Assembly: GCA_037074765.1 (NCBI GenBank)
Contig: JBAMDO010000202.1
Coordinates: 5,001-69,000 of the forward strand
DNA from: Mansonella perstans
Taxonomy: Eukaryota; Nematoda; Chromadorea; Rhabditida; Onchocercidae
DNA length: 64,000 bases
Direction of reading: 5' to 3'
The first letter of the stretch is position 1, and each line of letters begins with the position of its first letter. Positions 25,301 through 37,580 of the stretch are shown here, piece after piece. A model generated the notes under the pieces. The model had not been told where the DNA came from. It saw nothing but the letters and a program-made list of their open reading frames with translations, and ran no database searches. The translations under genes were made by a program, and so were the position numbers.

Positions 25301-26622
25301 TTTTCCGGTTTCTTCAAATACTGATCCGGTTTGCTAACAGACAGTTTTTGATATGTTAAATAAAAGCTATTCATAGCATCCTAGATTTTTTCTTTTGTTA
25401 AATCTAAATTCAGGAAGCAAACTTCATTTGCATTAAATTCAAGTATAGAAAAATGCATCTCTTGCATACAAAATTTACAAAATGCGCATGAAATGCATAA
25501 AAGAGCAAAATTAATTTGAATCAAAAAAAGCAAAGAAATTTTTTTACAGAAAAAAACATTGGCAAATTGATCAGTATAGTTTCTAAAAATTAATGAAAAC
25601 AATCAACGAACGATAACAGAAAAGTTGCAATTACAGAACATTTACAGTAAAAACTTTACAGTAAAAACATTTCGTGCTGTATAAAATACGAAATATTATG
25701 AATTTAAAAATAGTTGTAACGCTAAAGTTTAATTAATCCAAATCCCAAAATTTTGCTATTGTTTTCATTATTTTCTCATATCTAAATTTTTTTTTTTGAA
25801 ATAAAGTTAGAAAATTAAAATACGGAAAAAAAGGGAATTTGATTGGCAGTTATACTTTTGCCATACATTATGAATGTCAATGATAGCTAACGTAAGATTA
25901 AAATTGAAATTTACGGCAACAAAGAAAAAAATAATTATAGAGCAGAATTCGGCTAAAAACTTTTCTTAATTTTCCCACCATTAAAAACTCAAACAAGTTT
26001 TTCTATTCCCTATTTCGTAACGTTGAATTTCTGAAAATTTTAATTTATTTACAAAATAAGGTGAAATTATTTTCCTATAAATTTCACAAAATTTTTTTTT
26101 TTAGATTATTTGAAAAACTTTTGTTTTAGACTTCTCAAACTTTGGCATTTTATAATTTAAAAAGTGAAAATAGTACCCAGTAATATAACTTTTTCTCGTT
26201 TTCCTGTTTTCTTTTTCCTATATATCCGAATTAAAAAGTACTCTTACAAATTCTGAACTTTTATTCTAATTTCGTCATCATTTTAATTTTAAGCTACTAT
26301 TTCAGTGCAACTATTTATTTCATTACAACCTGTTGTTTCAAAATCGTCGTCAGTTTAATTTTAACTTAGCGTTTTAACTTAAAGCATAACTTTGAAATGC
26401 ATCCTTCAAGTTGAGTTTGTTTGTATTGATATGACTGTTGCTAGTATGTTAGAATATTTTATATTATCGAATTTGAAAGGACTTTTTTTTTCCAATCAAA
26501 CATCATATTTTTAACAAAAAAAAAGTTTTTGATTAAACAACGAAAGAAATAAAGGACATTCGAAGTAGAGTAATAGATAAAACTGACTATAACTTCATTC
26601 CATTTGTTATGCATTATTATTA
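22381..26622. other. Intergenic AT-rich tract upstream of importin alpha and downstream of mab-3
   Basis: About 4.2 kb with no recognisable coding exon on either strand. It holds simple repeats: a GT run at 22561-22577, a TC run at about 23493-23510, an AG run at about 25119-25137, and many poly-A/T tracts. Since both flanking genes are on the minus strand, it includes the importin alpha promoter and the mab-3 3' UTR. Confidence 0.55.
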
Positions 26623-28673
26623 TTAATTGTTATTACCATTATTATTATCACTATTATTATTATTATTATTACTATTATCAACATTGCTGTTGTTATGCGG
26701 ACAAGCTGCAAGGATAGCTGAAAATGTAGATGGCTGAAGGGTTGCAGTTGGATCGATGAGTGTTAAAATTTGCTGATAGGCCAATGCTTGCTGGGTGCAT
26801 TTCAAGCAACCATTAAATAAAGAGCCTTGCTGCTCGGGAAAGCCTATAAATGATGGCGAATTTATTGAAATGCTACGATATTTTCGAAATCCTAAATTGC
26901 AATTTTCTTTTATCTTTCACAATCGTCATAAATTTAATAGAAAAATTAAATGCAATAGTTTGAATTTATGGTAAAGTTTCTTTTTTAAGTCAAATCACAT
27001 TTTATGGATAATTTCGGAATTTGTAAAATTTTGAACCATTTCTCTCGAGTATTTTGGAATAAGCATGAAAAAAGAATGAATTTGGCGAAAGATTACTTTT
27101 GTTATTTCGCATGCTGTTACTCTCACTTAATGCATCTAAATTTTTCTGTTTCTTTTGTCGCCTTCTTAATTTTATCTGAAAAACACACTTCATCTAATTT
27201 AACAATTTCACAGATAGAAAAAAAAAATGTGATAAAATTCCTGACAGGAAAATGAATGAAACCTGATCAGCCATAAGTTTTTGCCGTTCTTGAACAACTT
27301 GACATTTAGCACATGGACAATCTCGAAATGGACAACAACGCTTATGTCCCTTTAATCGAGCTAACACTGAATGTTGCGCACAACGCTGACAATTTGGTCG
27401 CCTTTCTAGACACTAATTTTTGAAAAAAAAAAAAAAAAAAAAAAAACACCAAAGTTAAACAGTAAAATTGATGAATGAAGAAAAGGGAAAAAAAACAAAC
27501 TTTCAGGTTTATAATTTCAAAAAAAACTTTACTATCACTGCCATTCAGTTTTTAAACTTGAACACAATTACCTACAACATCATCTGCCAACCTTTTCCCT
27601 TCACAGCGGGTGGCGATATAGCTTGTTCTGGTGTTGAAGAAAATATATTCATATCCGGTAGAAGAGGAACTGCTGCTGTCAAAACATTACCGTTCAATGA
27701 TGGTTGTGATAACGATGATGATGACGATGATGACAGCAACGATGATGATGATAAGGAAGACGTCGACAATAATGATGAAGAAGATGGTGGTACTGGTGGT
27801 GGTAGCGGTAGTTGCGGCGGTGGAGGTGGTCGCGGTGATGATGGTGGTAATGGTAGTGGTGGTGGTAGTGGTGGTTGTGGTGGTGGTGGTGAGGTACTTT
27901 CAATTTGTAACAATCGTGAATTTAGTTCCCGTCGTTTGTCAACCATCTGAATTAAAAATTGAATTAAAATATATTTAAAAAACATCTGAGTTAAAATATA
28001 TTTAAAAAAAAATCAATTCATGTCATCTGATTAATGAAGTTAAATTATATTTTGTAAGCAGATTGATTAAAAAGTGCTGTCGTAACTAACTGCATATTAT
28101 ATACTATATAAAATTCTACTGCTAAGATAATTCCATGTTACCGTAATACTGCTAATATTTCATAGCACCATAGCAATGGTATAGAAACATGAAGCTACGG
28201 TATGTTACCGAGGTGCGCTTAAACCATAAATTCGTAATAAGTATTTTCACATATTAAGATATCGATATCATAATATTATTGTGTATTTTTAAAAAAAAGA
28301 AAAAAGGGCAGCAAAAATAAAGCAATTGCCAATTGCAAGATGATTAAAAATATGATTTAAAAAAAACAAAATGATGGAATAGTTTTCTATTATTACATAA
28401 CAAAAAGCAGCTACTATAATTTCGTTATAGTAATTGAAGATCAGTTTTATTATTTTACAGTAATAGAAAACTGTTTTTTTCCGATTTTAAATCTTTCCGC
28501 TTTAATTTACATCAATTTTCACTTACCTGGCAATCATTACAGGTACAAAATCGATAAATGCATTCTAATTTATGATTTTTACGTTTTACTTCTAAGCCGT
28601 GATTTAGGCAACGTTGACAATAGTACACACGTTTTTCTCCAAATAATTCGGGCAAAATTTCCTCAATATTCAT
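26623..28673 (-). CDS. mab-3: MAB-3 type double DM-domain transcription factor
   Basis: Doublesex/MAB-3 family DNA-binding regulator of male sexual differentiation. Exons (minus): 28673-28527, 27946-27592, 27405-27263, 27175-27127, and a last exon starting at 26891 (or 26843; both keep phase) to the stop at 26623-26625. About 320 residues with the longer last exon, 304 with the shorter. Two intertwined zinc modules are present: DM1 Cys19, Cys22, His25, His34, Cys38, Cys43, Cys45, Cys48 (YYCQRCLNHG start); DM2 Cys173, Cys176, His179, His188, Cys192, Cys197, Cys199, Cys202, with an IKLRRRQKKQ basic recognition extension. Two DM domains in one chain is the hallmark of nematode MAB-3. The linker between them is unusually long, about 105 residues of proline and serine runs. 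The C-terminus ends in an asparagine-rich tract. The ATG lies immediately after ACATTCAG, consistent with trans-splicing onto the start codon. The exon 2 donor (AAAAG/GTTGGC) was chosen because the in-frame alternative would include a stop. Confidence 0.95.
28381..28472. repeat. Nested inverted repeat in mab-3 intron 1
   Basis: Outer 12-bp arms AGTTTTCTATTA (28381-28392) and TAATAGAAAACT (28461-28472) are perfectly complementary. They enclose a second perfect hairpin, ACTATAA-TTTCG-TTATAGT, at 28413-28431. This could be a miniature element remnant or an intronic RNA structure. Confidence 0.6.
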
Positions 28674-28681
28674 CTGAATGT
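28674..28681 (-). promoter_or_regulatory. Splice acceptor abutting the mab-3 start codon
   Basis: The minus strand reads ACATTCAG directly before the ATG. With no in-frame upstream exon visible, this is either a spliced-leader trans-splice site or the acceptor of a 5' UTR intron. Confidence 0.45.
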
Positions 28682-29630
28682 AAATTGAATATATTCATAA
28701 ACATAAGTATGCAAGTTCTTCTTAATTCGTGAAATTTCCGTCAACAAATTTTGCATAAGTTCGAATTTTTGATCAAAAATTAGCGTTGAATTTTCAATGC
28801 TTAATTTAAGCATTGAACATTTTATGAATGTCAACGATGATGGTCATAATGACTTGTAATTGAATCATATTAAATTTTGGAAAAATTAAGCGAAAAAATG
28901 TGAATAAAAGGAATTTGTGGTTGCATAGGAAACAAGCAGCAGACAGCAATAAGTGATGATAACTTAACAAATTAAATTTAATTAAATTTAGTGCAAATCT
29001 AATGGTGCAAATTGTGCAAATTTAAATTAGCTTTTGAATAATCAATAAAAATTAAGTCATAAAAGCATGGCGAATTACTACAGTACATTTCGAAACAATG
29101 TATAATTTGAACAAGAGAAATTTTATACATTCGTTGCGAAACGAAATTAAATTTTATCAAAAAAATGAACAAATAAATTTTAAAAGTTAAGAAATTACTT
29201 TACAGTACGATTCGACCCAAAATGAAATATTAGTTTTTCATCTCTCATTTCAACCTATGTTTAACATTTCTGCATAAATGAGTTGAAAAAAGAGGGAATG
29301 AATGCAAAATGGCATTTAATGTAATGAAATAAGTGCTTACATTTGATTTTAAATCGCCACAACTTGGCTCAAAACAAAATTCGAAATTATTTTGAACTAA
29401 ATGTTTCGATGCAAAATCATTTCAAACAAATGTTTGGCATTCAATTAATAATGAATAAAAAGAAAAAAAAATGCGTGAATATTTTTTCAGCCAAAAAATT
29501 CGTATCAAATATATATAATTTAACTTAAATAATTGTTTTCATTGTTCATTTGTCGATGTTCATACAGATGCAATAGTGATTTGAATGATTTTCAACGATT
29601 AAACTTAGTCAAAGTATGTTTGTTTATTAC

Positions 29631-29835
29631 TCCATATTTATCGGCAAAACAATCATGATTATGGTTTTGTAACATAACTATCTCAACATTGTCTAATTTT
29701 AAAGATATTTATTGGTACATGTGAGCACCACTGCCCATTTATCGATATAATAATCATAATTTTGTCCATTATAATCTTGCTTATCAGAACATTGTCCAAT
29801 TATAAAGGCGTGTATAAGTAATAATGCATATTTTC
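29631..29835. repeat. Degenerate two-copy tandem duplication, about 102 bp unit
   Basis: Two successive segments share the same order of words: a CCAT-TTTATCG start, an AATCATxATTxTGxTTTTGT-like core, then ACATTGTCxAATT. The matching words are offset by about 101-103 bases. The copies have diverged considerably. Confidence 0.45.
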
Positions 29836-29847
29836 AGATATAATAAT

Positions 29848-30011
29848 CACAACTATATATCATGATTAACTTAATCACAATTATATATCATAATTAATTT
29901 AAACACAATTATACATAATGATTAACTTAGTCACAATTATATATCATGATTAACTTAATCACAATTATACTATGATTAACCTAAACACAATTATATATTA
30001 TGATTAACTTA
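29848..30011. repeat. 28-bp tandem repeat, six copies, with palindromic core
   Basis: Units begin with CACAA at 29848, 29876, 29904, 29932, 29960 and 29986, giving periods of 28, 28, 28, 28 and 26 bases. The typical unit is CACAATTATATATCATGATT followed by AACTTAAT. Unit junctions create a perfect interrupted palindrome TGATTAA-C-TTAATCA. The array lies 1.2 kb upstream of mab-3. Confidence 0.85.
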
Positions 30012-30310
30012 TTTTGTTTATAAACATGAAACTTAATCTAAAGTATTGCATTGAAAAAAAAAAAAAAAAATTGGTAAAGAAATATTGCTTGAAAAATGAA
30101 AAGTGTATAGAAAATATATCCATATATATATATTGGAAGTCATTTGGATATGCTAAAATTGAAATTGAAATCCTTTCTTTCTTTTTTTTTTTTCTCTATT
30201 TCTCTATCTCTTTTTGCTTTTTCACTCTTTTTTTTTCCTTTTTTTCTCTTTCATATGAATAATTTGTCCATGCAAGAAGAGGAACCAATACAATTTTGAA
30301 AAGAGTATTT

Positions 30311-30330
30311 GCAGCAGCAGCAGCAACAGC
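30311..30330. repeat. Short GCA/CAA trinucleotide repeat
   Basis: GCAGCAGCAGCAGCAACAGC, a 20-bp interrupted trinucleotide run in non-coding DNA. Confidence 0.7.
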
Positions 30331-33300
30331 AAAAGTTTTGTTAAATGTATGAAATAATGCATCAATTGCTCTCAGAGGTACAGAGAATGATGAATTGCTA
30401 CAGTAATCAAAACTTAATATTGAATATACCAAAAGAACGGGGAATTAGTTGGTAAGGGGCGGGGGAATGCTTACCAATAATGGTATAAAGAAGGAAAAAG
30501 GAGGGACAAAAATTGTAAAATATTTTATTGGCTTTTTTGCTTTTCTCTTTCATTTTTCATTCCCTCCTTTCATCCTCCTATTTCAATTCTCTTTTTTTTT
30601 TTTTTTTTTGGGAATTATTTAATTTCTCGGTCTATTGATTCATTGATTCATCTAATTTACTTTTCTATTTACTAATTCACATTCAAAGTTTATCAAATTA
30701 GTGGAAATTTCTTAACTTATTTATTAGAAAATAACAATAGTCAAAGATGCAAGGAATTTTTAGTAGGAATTTTCGTAAAAATTTAACTAATTTCATTATC
30801 AAATTCATTAATTAATTCATTTTAATAATTTTATGTAACATTATTACTTCATTTTTTATTTAACATAGAATTTTAATTTTTGAAAAAAAAAAAAAAAAAA
30901 ACATTACTGATGAAATTACTAACAAATAGTGATAGAGATAATTAATAATAGCAGTAATAATACTGAATATTTGAAGCATTACAAAATTTAATTTAATTTT
31001 AGTTTTAAAAGGCAGTAAAAATACAAATATTGAAGTGTTTTTTTTTTAAAAGAATGTGTCATTTCAATTTAAAATTATTGGTATTAAAAAAAAAAGGGTG
31101 AAAAGAGAGAAATATTTTCAATCAATAATCAGGCAGAGAAAAAGTTGGACGAAAAAAAAATTATCAGAAATCAGTCAAGAATTTAAAAAAAATTAACTTA
31201 AAAAGATATATAATTTTAAAAGAAGAAAAATGATGTAGAGAGGCAAAAAAAAAAGAGAAAAAGAAAAAGAGAAAGTAAAAGAGAAAATATAAAAGTGAGA
31301 GGTGGATCAAAATTGCTCTTGCAATTTTTCGTCTTTTTTTTTTAAATTCCTATTTTTAATGGATAGAAAATTAGGCTATTAATTTTGATTGAAAATAAAA
31401 AAAAAAAAAACGAATGTAAAAGCACTGTTTCTATATTTAAATATAAAATATGTATGATATACAGAAAATATAGCAAAGCAAGCTAATCTATCCATTCATT
31501 CATTCGTTTGTGTACATTTTTTTTTGGGAAGTATGAAAATTTTTGATTGACCAAACATAGGCATAAAAAGGCATTTGTAATTTCCGGAATTGTCCAAACC
31601 TTTCTTCCATTCGTCATTCATCAACCATTTTCTCCTTCCTTTTTTACTTTTTCTTTTTTCTCATTTTTCCATTTTCTATCATTCCTTCTATTCCAAAAAA
31701 AAAAAAAAAAAAACTTTTAGAAAATTTGAGGGTTGTAAGCTTATTAAAATTTTTATACGCAAATATTTTTTTTTTCTATTGCCTAATTTTTACTTTGATG
31801 AAATTGAATGACTGAAATGATCAAAATCAAGAAGCATTAAATACATTTAATAATCTGAATTCAAATAATTGTCAATTAAATTGAAATACTTTATTGAAAA
31901 ATTTTTGCATGAAATATCTATTCCAAAACTCCTGTGCTAAACACTCGCTAAACATTCATTTAATTTTAATAAAGAAATAAAAAATAAATATTAAGAGTAC
32001 TTTTCTGCTATAATATATTTTGCCTTTTATTGCCTATGAACAAATTCATTTATTTAAATGTCAGAAATTGATCTTTTGTAAAAGCAGCGATTTTTTAAGT
32101 AAAGCATATAACCAAAATAAGGTATTGATGTAATATTATGACAAGTTATACTTATCCAAATTTCAATCATCAATTTTTGGCATATTTCTATGCAATGTAG
32201 ATTTATTCCGCACTTTTTCATATATCACATCAATACATTAATTTCCTATTTAATTTTTGATCATGTTAAAGTTGACAATTGCAGCAGATATGGCACGTTT
32301 AATTCAAATAATTGAAAATTTCAGAAAAATTTACTGAAATTAATCAAAGTTTAACATTACCATATTATTAAGATGTGTACTATATAAAAGCAAATAGCTA
32401 ACTAAAAGAAAGTTAAAATTTCATTTAGAGATTTCATAACGGTGATAATTAACACGACAATCAATTATTTCATAATTCAACAGTTTAAGAAATTTTTCAA
32501 AAAAATGTCCAGTTTAAAAACAATTTTGAAATTAAATAAATCAGCTGTTTATTTTCTGTTTCATTTTTATTTATTTAAGTAAACTAGTTCAGAGAGTAGG
32601 GAAAAGAAACAACTCTACGATGAATTATTGTCCAATTTCAATTTAAAAACTATTTCACAATTTAGTATTTATCTTTTTTAAAAAAGATTTGGAAAATTTT
32701 TCAGCAATTTATAAAAACAATAGTCTTTCGATAGCGATAGAATTTTTCGATGCATCAAAATGAATAATTACAGTACGGCGAAGCGTCTTTGAATTTTGCA
32801 AATGTAAATTATCACCAATTTTGGAAAGCCAAATGATTAGATGTCTAAATGTGTGAGATATTGAAATTTAATTAGGAAGTATCATTTACTTAGAATAACA
32901 AATTATTTTATTGTCAGATAGAGTACGACAATATTACAGTGTAATTAGATTAAATTTTTTAATTCATGCACACTAATTGCACTAATCGTTCCCTTCCAGC
33001 AATTTTAATTTATCACGGAGATATTCGTTTTTCATTTAAAGATCAGCATGAAGATATGGCAATATTTGCCTGAAATAATGAAAGTTCTGGAAAAAATTGT
33101 TTCTAAAAATTTAATGTAACACGAAAAGTTTTCAAAAGCCCGAAAAGATTTTGTCCACTTTTACTTACCCTCAGTATAATTAATCTTCTTATCATTGGTT
33201 ATTAATTGTGCTTAATGCTAAAAGCTGAAATAACAATTTTGTGGAGTAAGTTCAAGAAAAAAAATCCCAATGGATTATCGCGACCAAATATACTGAGGAT

Positions 33301-36300
33301 ACTGTAGCTAAAATAGCGACATAAAAGATTAAATGCATGGTGGACGTCGGTAAGCAAAATTAACCAAATAGTGCCCAAAAGCGTATTACATGAAACTATT
33401 TTGTGGTTGAATAACTGAAATCTTGGAATTTTATAAATTAAGGTTTTTAATCGTGCCGCATCAAGAAATTAATCTCAAAGTTTTTCTAGATTATTTTTTG
33501 TTTTTGAAATTGTCTAGCAATTTTCATAATTAATTATTTCAAAAATCAATTAAAATTTAAGTGAAGAAATGATTATTTGCAAAATTTTGCGCAGAAAACT
33601 TTTATATTTTTCCTTTATTTACACCCTGTAGACATAAACTTTTTTCTGGAGCAATTAATGATATAAAGAAAAAAAATAGAAATAAACAAAATTACATCAA
33701 AGCTAATTGCTAATTGAAACTACAAACAATTTTTATTTGTCTAAGATGTCAGTAAGCGAACTTTATGCAGAAACGTTTTAAGTGAAGAAAGCGGCACAAT
33801 TATCAGCAATTTGTTTGTCCATTTCTCATATGAAAACTTTAATCATAAAAAGATAGGAGTGAATTTCCTCAATCCAAAAAAATTTTATTCTTATCGAAAT
33901 GAAAAAACAAGCTTTTCTTCTACATCCATGAAAAAATAAAACTTTATGAGGACATATTAATTGATGCTAATTTTGTATGAGAAAATTTTCCTTCACATAA
34001 TTCTGGTCTCACTTAATATTTTTGGACATTTTATGATTATCCAAAAAAGTAATGATAAAAATGCTTTCATGTATCAGTAATAGCAAAGAATCTTTCTGAT
34101 TCATTCAATTAATAATGAAAATGCTTTAACAAAATTAAGCTTAAACAAAATTTAACAAAATTAGGCCTAAATTAAAATTGAAAAAAAGTTCGGTCTAAAT
34201 TAAAATTTTAAATTCTAAAAAAATGTTGCTCTGTGAAGAAAGAAACATTGGGTGATAGCATTTGAGTATTTTTTTTATTTTTGTCCATTACCATTCTATT
34301 ACTTTAGATGATTGCTAACCCAATTTTACAATTTTTGTAATAAAATTAAAATGAAATTTTCTCACGAAAAAGCGTCAGATGAAACGCAGCGAACAATTCC
34401 TGTTTATTGTATTAATCTCTTGTGATAATGAATTAAAAAATACCACATTAAATTCTCATTTAATTGGAACTTCAGTGCTTCAGAAAAAAAAAAAAAAAAC
34501 TTCAAAATAACAAAAAAAAATTAAACTTAAAAAATTAGCTTTAAAAAAGAAAAATAATGAAGGACATATTAGCAATTTCTTATCGTCAAAGAGTAATTTC
34601 AATTAATTCCAACCATTCATAAGTTAATGCCCACACATATGTATGTACAGGAAATCTTTGTTATTATTTCGCGCATTAATAACCAAATAACATCATCTAG
34701 CAAGAATTAGTTGAAAAAAATTTCTTTTATATTTTCATTACGATTCAATTAATTATCTATCATCATATCATCATCACTCATGTATTGTTATGACCGAGGT
34801 GAAGGTTAAATTGACAAAAAAAAAAAAAAAATTGCTGAATATACAAAAACTAGAAAAACTTGAGAAAAAAGATTTCATAATTTCATCAAATAAATTACAT
34901 CGAAAAAGACTGAAAGAAAAAAAACGAAAAAAAAAATATATTACAAAATTTATTATGACAGAAGAAAAGAATGAAAGAATGAAATATTCAGAGTTTTTTT
35001 TTTCAAAAAAAAAAATCATTGAATCGAAAAAATTTTCCATTCAAAATATTTGACAATTAAAAAGGAAAATTTTTTGCTTTCTCTTTTTTTTCACGAAGAA
35101 ATATTTTGAAAACAAAATCAAAAAAAAAAATTATTACAAATCAAAATTGTGAAATGAAGAAAAAATTTTTTGATATACGGTAAATGAAATTGAATGAATA
35201 ATTTTTTCATTTTTTTTCATTATTCAATAACTACTCAATCTCAAATGAAACATATACATACATAAGTAGGCAGATACAATAACGATATGAAATCATCATT
35301 TTCTCTTCTTTCTCTTTCTCTTCCTCTTTCCCCGGCATTCCTTTTTCCCTCACCCGCCTTCCGATACAAAAAAAATTGGGGAAATAAGCGCGGAAGGGCG
35401 GGAAAAAATACGGGACAAAAAAGCTTCCAAATTTTTTTTTCATTATAATACAAATTTGATCGCTTCGTTCCAATTTTTTTTCCACGGCTCACAATTATGA
35501 TAGGATTTTGGTTAATTAAAACTTCCCATTTTGATGCTCCTTTTAATGTTGCCGTTGTTTTTTTCAAAGTCCGTAAAAAAAAAGTTGCATTGCAATTTAA
35601 AATTAGATTTATGATATTATTTTTTACGCATACATTTAACAGAATTTAAATTGAAAAAATTCATTTAATATTTTTGTGAATGAATTTGGCAATTTCAAAT
35701 AGAAAATTTGTACGAAAAGAGCAATTCAACAGGTTTAAAGTCCGCTATTGCAAGCAAAAGATTCGTTCATTTAACCAAAGGTGCAAGAGTTTCAGGATAT
35801 TGCGGGGCTGAAAAATTGCTTTAAAGTCAGTTAACAGATGTCCGCAATACGATTAGAACAATACCTTTTCTTTTTTACGATTTTATTTTTCTTGAATTTA
35901 TTAATTGCTGACCGAAAATTTGTAAATGACAAAATTTTGTTTTATTTCTTGAATTAAAATTTCACGAAGAAACTTGAAAAATTTTTGGTGCAGAACGAAT
36001 TTCAATCAATCACAATGAATCTGCTGATATCGTGTTAAATTGTTGAAATAAAAATTTCAAATTCAAATTTTTTTTTTTGCCGTTTGAATTTCATGCTATT
36101 GCAGTGTTAAAATTTAAAATGGAATGAGGAATTTATAACAAGTATAACAAGTTCTGACAACAAAATTGTTAAAGGGGAACTGTCAGCTTGAATAATCTCT
36201 GAAATTTCATTTTTCAAATTTACGAGATAAAAAAAAAAGTTTTAAATTTCGTCTTTCTAAATAAATCTAGGTTAGATAATGAAAATACAGACATTGACAA

Positions 36301-37329
36301 AAAGCACCAATAAGATTGAATACTATTTGTTCATAAAACTCATTTTCTAGGTACAGACTCTATCTATCCAGTAATAAGTATCATCTGAGATTGAATGGAT
36401 ATGTGAAATTGATCCAAAGCGATCATCATGATAGATATGGAATAGTGGGATTTATCACAATGCTTTATCACAATGATTTATCACAAATAAGTATTATCCA
36501 GTAATAAAAATGAATAATAAAAATGAAAGTATCCATGATAAAATATTATTTAGACTGAAATTAAAAAAAAAAAAAATGCCAAAAACAAACATCGAATTGA
36601 CCAACCGATAAGCGATGAAGCTAATTACTTGAAAATACAAAATGAGAACAGACGAGTAAAAAGGAATGATCTAATTACAAATAGTGATAGTAATGGCGAT
36701 TTCGCTTCAGTGGAAGAAAAAACATAGCAAAGGGCAAAATTCAACAATGGCAATTAAAATGGCCCGAAAAAACATTGAATCTTTTTTCTACAACGACCAC
36801 ACACATACACTCATGCATACATTATCCATAGGTTAACACAATGACATCCACAAGATAAAAAAAAAAAAAAATCCAAATTGTTAATTAATTAATGCAGAGA
36901 TTTCTTGCAATCTTTCCTTTTAAATCAATTTTTCTTTCTATTTAAATTTTTTCTTTTGTTTCTAATTCATTTCAAATTTCAAATTTAGAAAAGTGGAAAT
37001 TTCTATTCGAAAATTTTCCTCTTTTAATCTACAAGACCATTTTCTCTTTCTCTTTCTCTCTTTACATCTCTGTCTTTTTATGAATATTATTTTTCTTCGT
37101 TTTTGATATTTATTGAAAAAAGAAATAAATTTATATCACTCTTTTTCATTTCATTTTTTTTTTCACTAGCTTGAAATGTGCAACAAATCCTTTTCATTGT
37201 TGAATGGAAACGGTATGTGGAAACATTTCAACAGAAATGATAATCATTAAAGAATATGGTAAATATATGTTTCGTACAAAAATACAATAACTTTTTATGA
37301 AAATAATTTATCACATGAATACTTAAATT

Positions 37330-37580
37330 TTAATCTGAAATGCATAAATTTTACGTTCACAAATATGTCACGTGTTGTACGTTATAAATGAATTTTGTGA
37401 CGTGAATTCGTGACATAAATTTTGTGACATGAATTTGATACATGAATTTTGTTCACAAAATTTAATACATGAATAGAAAATTTTCAATAATTTTGTTCGT
37501 AAATATATAAATATAAATTTTATACGTAGTACATAAATTTTCAAGAAATGGATAAATTTTAATACATAAAAGCAAATAAA
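37330..37580. repeat. Degenerate interspersed/tandem ACATAAATTTT-type repeat
   Basis: Words such as ACATAAATTTT, GTGACATGAATTT, ATACATGAATTTTGT and CGTGACATAAATTTTGTGAC recur at irregular spacing of about 17-25 bases. This suggests an old tandem array that has decayed. Confidence 0.45.

Noticed and set aside
27631..27978. Plus-strand frames rich in Met/Val and Asp/Gly over the mab-3 linker
   Set aside because: They are antisense shadows of the CCN/TCN runs in mab-3 exon 2; the opposite strand has in-phase DM-domain exons.
30196..30432. 78-residue minus frame with an alanine run
   Set aside because: The alanine run is the GCA repeat and the rest is purine-rich low-complexity DNA; no splice or family support.
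34774..35567. Lys/Phe-rich frames on both strands near 35 kb
   Set aside because: Low-complexity poly-A/T translation on both strands, with no family signature or splice structure.
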